Part shown: in pieces, positions 1 through 5,262 of the stretch | How the letters are laid out: each line of letters starts with the position of its first letter | How positions within the stretch are numbered: the first letter of the stretch is position 1 | Assembly (NCBI GenBank): GCA_026001245.1 | Contig: BNZR01000077.1 | Location: 1-6,076 of the forward strand | Origin: Clostridia bacterium | GTDB taxonomy: Bacteria; Bacillota_A; Clostridia; Oscillospirales; UBA929 | DNA length: 6,076 nt | Direction: 5' to 3' | Position numbers and translations under genes: made by a program | Notes under the pieces: generated by a model | What the model was told of the DNA's origin: nothing | The model's input: the letters and a program-made list of their open reading frames with translations, nothing else | The model's database searches: none

Positions 1-25
1 AAGTTTCGAGGACTATAGCGAAGAC

Positions 26-562
26 ATGAGCGCGGAAGACAAGCTGGCGCCGCTTGAAAAACAGAAGCCCGACCCAACTTCTGCCGATGATTCAAAAGAC
101 CTGCCGCCGAGCGGCAAGCAAAAGGATGCCCCCTCCCCTAACACTACTTCCGGGAAAGTTGTTCCCAAGAGTCTGTTTGATAAAATGGCATCCGAGTTGG
201 CCGCCATGAAAAAGCAGTTGCGAGCCAAGATGAGCGAGGACGAAGCCAAAGAGCTTGACCGTCAGCAGGAAACGGAAAACACGAGACTGGAACTTGAACA
301 GCTTCGTAAAGAAAAAACGCTGTCCACTTACAAGGCATCGTTCCTTTCCGTTGGCTACGATGACGCGCTTGCTTCGGAGACGGCGAATGCGCTGGCTGAG
401 GGAGATATGGATGCTGTATTTTTCAATATGAAGAAATACGGTACGAATATCGAGAAAGCCCTTCGAGCAAAGATTCTCAAAGAGACACCTGTTCCTCCTG
501 CCGGAAACAGCAAAGGCGAAAAGGACGAAGACCCCTTTGTGCAAGCATTTAAGAAAGGATGA
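26..562 (+). CDS. Capsid scaffolding protein (5' end uncertain, possibly partial)
   Basis: Probable internal scaffold that guides capsid protein into a procapsid and is then lost. The visible 178 residues are highly charged. An acidic, Pro/Ser-rich N-terminal tail (about 1-50) is followed by a predicted long helix or coiled coil (about 50-105, rich in Lys, Glu, Leu and Gln). A compact C-terminal part (about 106-178) carries a GYDDALA segment and ends in DPFVQAFKKG, an ending I associate with phage scaffolds. Placement directly before the major capsid gene supports the role. The start is doubtful: the frame is open upstream to base 2, and the best Shine-Dalgarno-like site (GAGGA, 8-12) lies 13 bases from this ATG, which is too far. 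The true start may lie left of the window. The family call rests on remembered resemblance and gene order; function is fairly sure, the N-terminus is not. Confidence 0.75.
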   Translation: MSAEDKLAPLEKQKPDPTSADDSKDLPPSGKQKDAPSPNTTSGKVVPKSLFDKMASELAAMKKQLRAKMSEDEAKELDRQQETENTRLELEQLRKEKTLSTYKASFLSVGYDDALASETANALAEGDMDAVFFNMKKYGTNIEKALRAKILKETPVPPAGNSKGEKDEDPFVQAFKKG

Positions 563-572
563 GTGATTAAAA

Positions 573-1397
573 ATGGCAATCAATTACGCTGAAAAGTATT
601 CCCCGGTTGTTGACGAACGGTTTTCTCACGCTTCCGTAACCAATGTAGCGTTTAACAACGACTACGATTGGGCGGGTGTGCAGACCGTAAACGTCTATTC
701 CGTAGCCACCACGGCTATGAACAACTACACTCGTACAGGCGCGAACCGCTACGGCACTCCCGCTGAATTGCAGGACACGAAACAGGCGATGACGATTACC
801 CGCGACCGCGCTTTCACGCAGACCATCGACAGAGGTAACGACATTGACCAATTGGGCATTAAATCTGCGGCTCGTGCATTGCGCCGTCAGATGGATGAGG
901 TGGTTATCCCCGAACTGGACATCTATCGTATCTCGGTTGTCGCGGCGGCGGCCAATGCGACAAATATCAGTAACACAGTGGCTACGGCGGCAAACTCCTA
1001 TAGCCTGTTCCTTAAAGGGCAAGAAGCTCTCGGCAATGCGAAAGTTCCCGGAGTGGGGCGCGTTGCCTATATGTCATATGCCTACTACAATCTTCTGAAA
1101 CTTGACCCCGCTTTCGTCAAGCAGGGTGATATGTCACAGGAGATGCTTCGCGCAGGTATGATGGGTATGGTGGACGGTGTTCCGCTTGTTCCTGTTCCCG
1201 CAAGTTATCTCCCTGCCAATCAGCAGTTTCTTATCTGGCATCCGCAGGTCGCGGTCGCGCCTGTGAAACTGGCTGAGCTTCATATCCACGTTGACCCGCC
1301 CGGTATCTCCGGCGTTCTCATTGAGGGTAGATTCTACTATGATTGCTTCGTCTTGGATAACAAGAAAGACGCTATCTACAGTAGCGTGTCGGCGTAA
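573..1397 (+). CDS. Major capsid protein (HK97-fold type)
   Basis: Main shell subunit of the head, 274 residues with no obvious cleaved N-terminal domain, consistent with the separate scaffold gene just upstream. Features I recognise from Firmicute-phage capsid proteins of this type are the N-terminal NYAEKYSPVVDERF (3-17), the RYGTPAELQDT segment (59-69) followed by a beta-rich TITRDRAFTQTIDRGND (74-90), MDEVVIPELDIYR (107-119) opening the long helix and P-domain, GMVDGVPLVPVP (198-209), the HPQVAVAPVKL strand (223-233), and a C-terminal strand pair ending near 270. It begins 10 bases after the scaffold stop, and its ribosome site (AAGGATGAG) overlaps the scaffold's last codons, suggesting coupled translation. 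The call is based on remembered family sequence; I am very confident of capsid function, less so of the exact subfamily. Confidence 0.95.
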   Translation: MAINYAEKYSPVVDERFSHASVTNVAFNNDYDWAGVQTVNVYSVATTAMNNYTRTGANRYGTPAELQDTKQAMTITRDRAFTQTIDRGNDIDQLGIKSAARALRRQMDEVVIPELDIYRISVVAAAANATNISNTVATAANSYSLFLKGQEALGNAKVPGVGRVAYMSYAYYNLLKLDPAFVKQGDMSQEMLRAGMMGMVDGVPLVPVPASYLPANQQFLIWHPQVAVAPVKLAELHIHVDPPGISGVLIEGRFYYDCFVLDNKKDAIYSSVSA

Positions 1398-1411
1398 GAG
1401 GATGAGCGAAT

Positions 1412-1681
1412 ATGATTACGGTTAAGAAAGACGGCCGAACTCAAGTTCTGCACAACGATATACAGGTCGCGGCGTTTGAAACGAATGGTTGGGAACTCGT
1501 AACCATCGAGAAGCAGGTTGAGGGAAACAATCAGGACGATAACGCCGAAATTACCGCGCTAAAAGCCGAAGCCGATAAACTGGGGATTACATATCATCCT
1601 AATATCGGCGCGGAAAAATTACGAGAGAGAATTGACAAAGCGAAATCCGAACTGGAATCGGACGAAGAAACCAACGGTTGA
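1412..1681 (+). CDS. Small head-module protein with C-terminal HeH/LEM-like motif
   Basis: An 89-residue, acidic protein. Residues 1-30 form a short beta-like unit (VKKDGRTQVLHND ... FETNGWELV) of a kind often seen in small proteins just after phage capsid genes. Residues 31-45 are an Asn/Asp/Gln-rich linker. Residues about 46-77 (ITALKAEADKLGI, then IGAEKLRERIDKA) fit the helix-extended loop-helix (HeH) pattern: two short helices flanking a loop with a conserved small-residue turn. HeH motifs in other proteins can bind nucleic acid or protein, but the phage role is not established. An AGAGGATGA ribosome site (1398-1405) precedes the ATG. It sits between capsid and connector genes, so a head-assembly or DNA-contact role is possible. 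The gene is certain; the function is not. Confidence 0.72.
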   Translation: MITVKKDGRTQVLHNDIQVAAFETNGWELVTIEKQVEGNNQDDNAEITALKAEADKLGITYHPNIGAEKLRERIDKAKSELESDEETNG

Positions 1682-1696
1682 TAGGAGGGGGATAAT

Positions 1697-2023
1697 ATGA
1701 CGCTTGCTGAAAAAATGACGGCTTTGCGAGCGATAGTCGGCGGTTCTGACGCAGACGAAGTATTATCCATCTATCTCACTTTGGCCGGAGGAAAAATCAT
1801 CGCGAAAGCCTTTCCCTATCAGACGGTCGTGACCGAAGTTCCGGCACAGTACGATTATCTGCACCTTGAGATTGCGGCCTATATGCTTAATAAGCGCGGA
1901 GCAGAAGGCCAAACAAGTCACGGTGAAAACTCGATAAATCGCTCCTGGGAAAACGGCGATATTCCCACATCGATGTTAAGAGCGATAACGTCACATGCCG
2001 GTGTCATAGGTACAGCTTCTTAA
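1697..2023 (+). CDS. Head-tail connector protein (HK97 gp6-like adaptor)
   Basis: Probable adaptor that forms a ring below the portal and receives the head-closure protein. The 108-residue, mostly helical protein matches the usual size of the family. It opens with a helix and an acidic turn (LRAIVGGSDADEVLSIYLTLA, about 10-30). It then has the characteristic ordered helix LEIAAYMLNKRGAEGQTS (57-74), followed by the GENSINRSWE segment (76-85) and a final helix from about 91. The NKRGAEG plus S-x-x-x-E pattern is what I recognise from Gram-positive phage connectors. A very strong AGGAGGGGG site (1683-1691) lies 5 bases before the ATG. Alternative assignment: generic 'QLRG family' or DNA-packaging protein, which are names for the same fold. 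Confidence 0.86.
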   Translation: MTLAEKMTALRAIVGGSDADEVLSIYLTLAGGKIIAKAFPYQTVVTEVPAQYDYLHLEIAAYMLNKRGAEGQTSHGENSINRSWENGDIPTSMLRAITSHAGVIGTAS

Positions 2024-2049
2024 ACGTATAAGCTCAAAGGGGTGCTAAA

Positions 2050-2241
2050 ATGCCAGAAATTATTGATAATTGCGCGGTTTGTAATCCCGACGATACATGC
2101 GTCAACGTTGACCACGAATCCGATATTGACACCGTGATAAATAACCGCGAGTGGGGACTCGGCGCAACCTTTGTTTGTCTTGATACGGCGGCAATATATA
2201 AGATAAATTCGCAAGGTGTCAAGGTGAAGTTTGGAGGATAA
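2050..2241 (+). CDS. Small Cys-containing hypothetical virion-associated protein
   Basis: A 63-residue protein of unknown function. An N-terminal Cys cluster (C8, C11, C17, spaced C-x2-C-x5-C) lies in an Asn/Asp-rich stretch. A fourth Cys is at 43. The C-terminal third (GATFVCLDTAAIYKINSQG) resembles a short beta-hairpin I associate with tiny proteins next to phage head genes, where 'a value or label is set' type strands end the chain; this is recalled similarity only. An AAAGGGGTG site (2036-2044) lies 5 to 7 bases from the ATG. The downstream gene starts 2 bases after this stop, and its ribosome site is embedded in this gene's last codons, so the two are probably translated together and may act together. 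Coding is supported by spacing and the ribosome site; function is open. Confidence 0.7.
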   Translation: MPEIIDNCAVCNPDDTCVNVDHESDIDTVINNREWGLGATFVCLDTAAIYKINSQGVKVKFGG

Positions 2242-2243
2242 TC

Positions 2244-2678
2244 ATGGCTGATAAACTAAGTGCGGTTACATTCGGGGCGGCAAAAAGCTATGCCGACTCA
2301 ATACTAGGCGGTGGCGGCGTTACATCGATTATCGCGGGAAACGGAATCACAGTAAATCCCGCATCAGGTCAAGGAGATGTTACGGTATCCGCAACAGCGC
2401 AAGCATCAGGCAGAATATGGGTTGGTACTTACAGCGGCCTGTTTTCGTCAGGAAGCGGGTTGGGTTTACAGAATCCCGGGCAATGGAACACACAAAACAA
2501 CCCATCGCTTGGCGATATTCTCAACGATGATTTGACCGCTCTTGTTCCGTGGCAAATAGGGTTTTACGCAATAGATAATTCTGACAGTTTGGGCGTGGTG
2601 CTGAACTTAGTTAAAAACGAGATTGGGCAAGTAACGCAAGCTACAATTATGTTGATTGCTCCGGGCAGTGGGAGATAG
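2244..2678 (+). CDS. Putative head fibre or decoration protein
   Basis: A 144-residue protein with no firm family assignment. Residues 1-21 (MADKLSAVTFGAAKSYADSI) form a predicted helix of the sort that anchors fibre-like phage proteins. A GGGG hinge (22-25) follows, and then VTSIIAGNGITVNPASGQGDVTVSA (26-50), a beta repeat common in phage fibres and tail-tip proteins. The rest (about 56-144) is Gly/Ser/Asn-rich with alternating hydrophobic residues, as expected for a beta-rich globular or trimeric head. It lies among head and connector genes rather than after the tape measure, so a capsid-surface fibre or decoration seems more likely than a receptor-binding tail fibre. GGAGGA (2233-2238) is 5 bases from the ATG. 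The gene is well supported; the role is inferred from composition and place. Confidence 0.66.
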   Translation: MADKLSAVTFGAAKSYADSILGGGGVTSIIAGNGITVNPASGQGDVTVSATAQASGRIWVGTYSGLFSSGSGLGLQNPGQWNTQNNPSLGDILNDDLTALVPWQIGFYAIDNSDSLGVVLNLVKNEIGQVTQATIMLIAPGSGR

Positions 2679-2689
2679 GAGGGGTTGAA

Positions 2690-3100
2690 ATGCGATGCTT
2701 GACCCGCAATAAAGTTGAGTTTTACTTTGCGCTCTACGAGGGGCGGGAGCCAGTTCTTGACGAAGACGGAAACGAGACTGGCGAACACCAAGTCATACAC
2801 GGAGACCCGATTCTCGGCTATGCCAACATCTCTCCCGCAAAGGGCGAGACGCAAACTCGGCAGTTTGGGGAAGACGATTCCTACGATAAAGTTATTGTTT
2901 TGGAAAAGAACTCCCCTGCTATGAATGAATACTCGTGGCTGTGGGTTGACACGATGCCGCTTTTGGATGAGAAGGGTGCTTTGGCGGTAGACGCAGAGGG
3001 GGAAATCGTTACTCCTCACGATTATATCGTTAAGAAAGTTGCAAAGAGCTTGAACGGTGTTGCCTATGCCATAACCAAGGTGAATGTAAATGGTGCGTAA
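2690..3100 (+). CDS. Head closure protein (head-tail adaptor)
   Basis: Probable stopper that attaches beneath the connector ring, seals the DNA-filled head and offers the docking surface for the tail. It is 136 residues and beta-rich. Recognisable segments are the N-terminal MRCLTRNKVEFYFALYEG (1-18), the DEDGNETGEHQV hairpin (24-35), ANISPAKGETQTRQFGEDDSYDKVIVLEK (45-73), which I associate with this family, and the EYSWLWVDTMP strand (80-90). A Val/Lys-rich C-terminal strand pair completes the small barrel. AGGAGGGG (2677-2684) overlaps the previous stop and is 5 bases from the ATG. The last 11 bases overlap the next gene. Position between connector and gp10-like genes fits. The call is from recalled family sequence and gene order. 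Confidence 0.85.
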   Translation: MRCLTRNKVEFYFALYEGREPVLDEDGNETGEHQVIHGDPILGYANISPAKGETQTRQFGEDDSYDKVIVLEKNSPAMNEYSWLWVDTMPLLDEKGALAVDAEGEIVTPHDYIVKKVAKSLNGVAYAITKVNVNGA

Positions 3101-3614
3101 AGTAATTCGCTTCGGGTTGTCCGAGAGAGAAATCAATCGGGCGATAAAAGAGCTTCGCGCCCACAAACAAGAACTCGTTCAAAAGACCAACCTCCTGCGA
3201 GAACGGATAGCGGCCGAGATAGCCAACAATGCCCAAAGCGGGTTTGCAGGGGCGATTGTCGATGATTTATTGCAAGGTGGTAAACGAGTTGCAGAAGTTG
3301 ACGTGACTGTAAGCAACCAAGACAACATCTCAATCATAGTAGCGAACGGCGAAGACGCTATTTGGGTAGAGTTCGGCGCAGGGGTATATCACAACGGCTC
3401 AGTCGGAAGTTCTCCCCACCCGAAAGGGCAGGAGTTAGGCTTTACGATAGGCGGTTACGGAAAAGGTTACGGCAAAAAGACGGTATGGGGATACTACAAA
3501 GACGGGGAATTAAGACTGACACACGGCACCCCGGCAGTGATGCCGATGATGAATTCCGTAAAAATAGTTTGTTCTGACATCTCAAAGATGGCGCAAGAAG
3601 TGTTTGGGAGGTGA
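3090..3614 (+). CDS. HK97 gp10-like neck/tail component
   Basis: Member of the HK97 gp10-like family that joins the neck and tail in many siphoviruses. Of 174 residues, 11-45 form a basic/acidic helix or coiled coil (LSEREINRAIKELRAHKQEL, then further Leu/Glu heptads). Residues 66-85 give beta strands, and a signature follows: WVEFGAGVYHN (92-102), HPKG (110-113), a Gly-rich TIGGYGKGYGKKTVWGYY loop (119-136), and LTHGTPAVMPMM (144-154). The order FGAG, Gly-rich loop, HGTPA, PMM is what I know from this family. The start overlaps the end of the head-closure gene by 11 bases, with AAGGTGA (3077-3083) as a modest ribosome site, indicating coupled translation. High confidence in family; exact position in the neck is inferred. 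Confidence 0.88.
   Translation: MVRKVIRFGLSEREINRAIKELRAHKQELVQKTNLLRERIAAEIANNAQSGFAGAIVDDLLQGGKRVAEVDVTVSNQDNISIIVANGEDAIWVEFGAGVYHNGSVGSSPHPKGQELGFTIGGYGKGYGKKTVWGYYKDGELRLTHGTPAVMPMMNSVKIVCSDISKMAQEVFGR
3606..3614 (+). promoter_or_regulatory. Ribosome binding site that questions the tail terminator start
   Basis: GGGAGGTGA is a near-perfect Shine-Dalgarno match. It spans the last codons and stop of the gp10-like gene and includes the GTG at 3611. It cannot serve that GTG with normal spacing. The next in-frame codons are ATT (3614), CGC, ATT (3620) and ATT (3623). ATT at 3620 lies 8 bases past the GGAGG core. Either GTG is used by reinitiation after the overlapping stop, perhaps with the weaker AAGAAG at 3595-3600, or a rare ATT start is used. 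Confidence 0.7.
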
Positions 3615-4024
3615 TTCGCATTATTGACCTCGAAACCCTAATCTTCTCGGAAGTCTCAAGAAAGGTTAGAGACCATTGTCCGAAAGCCTTCGTCACAGGC
3701 GAGTATGTACCCTCGCCGCCGTCTTTCCCCTGTGTCTCTTTGGTCGAGGTGGATAACGCGACCTTTCGCAACTCGCAAACACAGGGGAGTAGCGAGAACC
3801 ACGCCGCCGTGACCTACGAATTGAACGTGTACTCAAACAAAACGACAGGCAAAAAAGCGCAATGCCGGGAGATAGCAGTCTTAGTGAATGACGTGCTGAT
3901 GGGGCTGAATTTCACTCGGATAATGCTTGAACCTGTTCCCAACCAAAACGATGCGACCATATATCGGATGATAGGACGTTACCGAGCGGTTGTCTCGAAA
4001 GAAAACCAAATTTTTAGGAGGTAA
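3611..4024 (+). CDS. Tail terminator/completion protein (start codon uncertain)
   Basis: Probable tail terminator that caps the tail tube and mates with the head. The 137-residue alpha/beta protein has an N-terminal helix (IDLETLIFSEVSRKVRDHCP, about 5-24), the loop VTGEYVPSPPSFPCVSLVEVDN (28-49), strands AAVTYELNVYSN (65-76), a helix (about 82-97) and a closing strand (IYRMIGRYRAVVSK, 117-130). Its place between the gp10-like and tail tube genes is canonical. The listed GTG overlaps the previous stop as GTGA, a classic coupling arrangement, but the strong GGGAGGTGA site (3606-3614) covers this GTG. It is correctly spaced only for in-frame ATT codons at 3620 or 3623, which would give a protein 3 or 4 residues shorter. 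Function fairly sure; N-terminus unresolved. Confidence 0.82.
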   Translation: MIRIIDLETLIFSEVSRKVRDHCPKAFVTGEYVPSPPSFPCVSLVEVDNATFRNSQTQGSSENHAAVTYELNVYSNKTTGKKAQCREIAVLVNDVLMGLNFTRIMLEPVPNQNDATIYRMIGRYRAVVSKENQIFRR

Positions 4025-4029
4025 TTATT

Positions 4030-4452
4030 ATGGCAATAAGCACGTATCGCGTCTTTTTGATGCAGAAAGACGGAGGGGCTTACTCGAAACTCATCGACAT
4101 CAAGGATTTTCCCGACCTCGGCGGTGCGCCGGAGATGCTGGAGACAACCACGCTCTCTGACAAGATGCAGACCTACATCCCCGGCATTCAGAGCCTTGAC
4201 GCGCTCGAATTTACCGCTAACTACACGCTTACGGACTTCCAGACGCTCAAAGACCTTGAGGGGACGGAGCTTGACTTGGCGGTGTGGTTCGGCGGTACAG
4301 AGAGCGGCGGCGTTCTTACGCCTAGCGGGAGTGATGGTAAGTTCGAGTTCAAGGGTCAGATTTCGGCGTTCCCTGTTGGCGGCGGCGTGAATGAAGTTGT
4401 TGATATGACAATCACGATTGCCCCCTCTACGCCAATAACTCTAGGTACTTAA
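4030..4452 (+). CDS. Major tail tube protein
   Basis: Subunit that stacks in rings to form the non-contractile tail tube through which DNA passes. It is 140 residues and beta-rich. I recognise the family from the N-terminal MAISTYRVFLM (1-11), LIDIKDFPDLGGAPEMLETT (21-40), LSDKMQTYIPGIQSLDALEF (42-61), a strand ending LDLAVWFGGT (81-90), the SDGKFEFKGQIS strand (101-112), and VNEVVDMTITIAPST (120-134). The GAPEMLETT to YIPGIQ stretch is the most diagnostic. AGGAGG (4016-4021) overlaps the end of the tail terminator gene and is 8 bases from the ATG, a strong site fitting a protein needed in many copies. No sheath gene precedes it, which supports a siphovirus-like tail. Very confident. Confidence 0.93.
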   Translation: MAISTYRVFLMQKDGGAYSKLIDIKDFPDLGGAPEMLETTTLSDKMQTYIPGIQSLDALEFTANYTLTDFQTLKDLEGTELDLAVWFGGTESGGVLTPSGSDGKFEFKGQISAFPVGGGVNEVVDMTITIAPSTPITLGT

Positions 4453-4472
4453 AATAATAGGAGGGCAGTGAA

Positions 4473-4802
4473 ATGAGTAAGACACTTCAATTTGCAGTGG
4501 GCGGCAAGGATTACACACTTGAGTTCACGCGCCGCACGGTCGCGGAGATGGAACGAAAGGGTTTTATCACTTCGGAAATCACCGACAAACCGATGACATC
4601 TCTCCCCGCTTTGTTTGCCGGGGCGTTTCTCGCCCACCACAGGTTCGTCAAGCAGGATGTCATTGACGATATTTTCTCCAACCTCACGAATAAAGAGGAG
4701 CTTATCGGCAAGTTAGCCGAGATGTACAACGAGCCGATTATAACGCTTGTTGAGGAACCTGAACCTTCGGCGGGAAACGTGGACTGGACGGCGAGCTGGT
4801 AA
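4473..4802 (+). CDS. Tail assembly chaperone, short form (lambda gpG-like; DUF5055-type)
   Basis: The 109-residue zero-frame product is expected to act during tail assembly, coating the tape measure and recruiting tube subunits, and to be absent from mature virions. An N-terminal beta hairpin (LQFAVGGKDYTLEFTRRTVAEMER, about 5-28) is followed by MTSLPALFAGAFLAHHRFVK (41-60) and a helical part (LTNKEELIGKLAEMYNEP, 71-88). The acidic tail VEEPEPSAGN leads to the frameshift site. This resembles the DUF5055 family recalled from Gram-positive phages. AGGAGGG (4459-4465) is 7 bases from the ATG. The stop TAA (4800-4802) lies inside a hairpin loop, 22 bases past the slippery heptamer at 4772-4778. 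In position and logic it corresponds to lambda gpG, with no claim of sequence similarity. Confidence 0.9.
   Translation: MSKTLQFAVGGKDYTLEFTRRTVAEMERKGFITSEITDKPMTSLPALFAGAFLAHHRFVKQDVIDDIFSNLTNKEELIGKLAEMYNEPIITLVEEPEPSAGNVDWTASW
4772..4778 (+). promoter_or_regulatory. -1 ribosomal frameshift slippery heptamer GGGAAAC
   Basis: G_GGA_AAC fits the X_XXY_YYZ rule in the correct phase: zero-frame codons GCG GGA AAC GTG encode Ala-Gly-Asn-Val at residues 100-103. On slipping back one base, the two tRNAs re-pair with GGG and AAA. It is the only canonical heptamer in the 4763-4802 interval where both frames are open. Lambda uses the close relative GGGAAAG at its G/GT site (established). A GAGGA at 4752-4756, 15 bases upstream, could act as an internal Shine-Dalgarno stimulator, but its spacing is longer than at dnaX. 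Confidence 0.9.
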
Positions 4803-5248
4803 GTGATTCGCCGTCTGAGGAAATAAAGGGGAGTAGCGGTAAAACTCCCGCCGCTCCCCTTGCCACTTACGAAGCGAAATTCAACGAATTGTTCCCATTT
4901 TACCTCTGCATGGGAATGACCGAGGAGCAGTATTGGGACAAAGATTGTAGCCTTGCGATTCACTACCGCAAAGCGGATGAACTGAATCAACAGCGGCGTA
5001 ACCAAGAGCTGTGGTTACAGGGCAGATACATCTATGATGCCTTATGCTTGGTTTCACCGATACTTCACGCTTTTGCGAAGAAAGGTGCGAAACCGAAGCC
5101 TTATCCATCCGAGCCTTATTCTATGTCGAAGACACAGACCGATGTAAAAGAGGACGAAAAGGCTAGGAAAACCTACACTAAGGGCAAGTTGCTTATGGAA
5201 CGATTTTTGGTCGATACCAATAAAAAGTTTTCTAACGCCAATGATTGA
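4778..5248 (+). CDS. Frameshift extension of the tail assembly chaperone (lambda gpGT-like T domain)
   Basis: Read as a -1 continuation of the chaperone: residues 1-102 from 4473-4778, then 156 residues from base 4778, total 258. The extension begins RGLDGEL. It then has a Ser/Pro/Lys-rich linker (about fusion residues 110-130) and a domain from about 138 with FPFYLCMGMTEEQYWDKD, RNQELWLQGRYIYDAL and SPILHAFAKKG, which I know from proteins encoded between chaperone and tape measure genes in Clostridia-type phages. The T domain is expected to bind tail tube subunits. Treating it as a separate gene would need a TTG at 4889 with no ribosome site, and would cut into the conserved domain just before FPFY. 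The -1 frame is blocked by TGA at 4760-4762, so the shift must occur between 4763 and 4802. The last bases carry the tape measure ribosome site. Confidence 0.88.
   Translation, partial: RGLDGELVSDSPSEEIKGSSGKTPAAPLATYEAKFNELFPFYLCMGMTEEQYWDKDCSLAIHYRKADELNQQRRNQELWLQGRYIYDALCLVSPILHAFAKKGAKPKPYPSEPYSMSKTQTDVKEDEKARKTYTKGKLLMERFLVDTNKKFSNAND
4787..4815 (+). promoter_or_regulatory. Frameshift-stimulating stem-loop (helix 1)
   Basis: GACGGCGA (4787-4794) is the exact reverse complement of TCGCCGTC (4808-4815), giving 8 Watson-Crick pairs, six of them G-C, plus possible G-U pairs at either end. The spacer from the slippery heptamer is 8 bases (4779-4786), within the usual range for -1 stimulators. 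The 13-base loop (4795-4807) contains the zero-frame stop TAA. Structure is read by eye from complementarity, not computed. Confidence 0.85.
4799..4870 (+). promoter_or_regulatory. Possible pseudoknot pairing (helix 2) over the zero-frame stop
   Basis: GTAAGTG (4799-4805) in the loop of helix 1 is the exact reverse complement of CACTTAC (4864-4870), which starts 3 bases after the second hairpin. Together with helix 1 this gives an H-type topology: a 4-base first loop (4795-4798), a 2-base junction (4806-4807) and a long third loop holding the second hairpin. A 7-base match in such a loop could arise by chance, so this is weaker than helix 1. Confidence 0.5.
4827..4860 (+). promoter_or_regulatory. 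Second hairpin nested in the frameshift signal
   Basis: AGGGGAG (4827-4833) pairs perfectly with CTCCCCT (4854-4860). Pairing continues with a T-G wobble (4834/4853), one A-C mismatch (4835/4852) and GCGG (4836-4839) with CCGC (4848-4851), leaving an 8-base loop. It lies inside the -1 frame linker. It is not a terminator, since no T run follows it. In the proposed pseudoknot it occupies the long third loop and would bring 4864-4870 back toward helix 1. Confidence 0.75.
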
Positions 5249-5262
5249 AGGGAGTGAGAAGA

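Noticed and set aside
92..583. 163-codon reverse-strand reading frame opposite the scaffold
   Set aside because: Its Cys/Phe/Arg-rich composition is typical of antisense translation, and it overlaps the scaffold and capsid start.
844..1098. 84-codon + strand frame inside the capsid gene
   Set aside because: Out of frame with a clear capsid protein, Arg/Trp-rich shadow translation, no ribosome site.
2071..2180. Zinc finger in the 63-residue protein
   Set aside because: Only one CxxC pair plus two separate Cys and no properly spaced second ligand pair; kept only as a Cys cluster worth checking.
2564..3166. 200-codon reverse-strand reading frame
   Set aside because: It lies opposite the head-closure gene, has no family resemblance and no ribosome site, and every well-supported gene is on the + strand; a shadow frame.
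4827..4860. Rho-independent terminator between chaperone and tape measure
   Set aside because: The hairpin is strong, but it is followed by TGCCACTTAC rather than a T run, and it lies inside an open coding frame.
4511..5005. 164-codon reverse-strand reading frame opposite the chaperone
   Set aside because: It covers the frameshift signal and both chaperone frames; no start signal and no recognisable protein.
4889..5248. Independent gene starting at TTG 4889
   Set aside because: No ribosome site precedes the TTG, the conserved sequence already runs in the same frame upstream, and a -1 slippery site links the frame to the chaperone gene.
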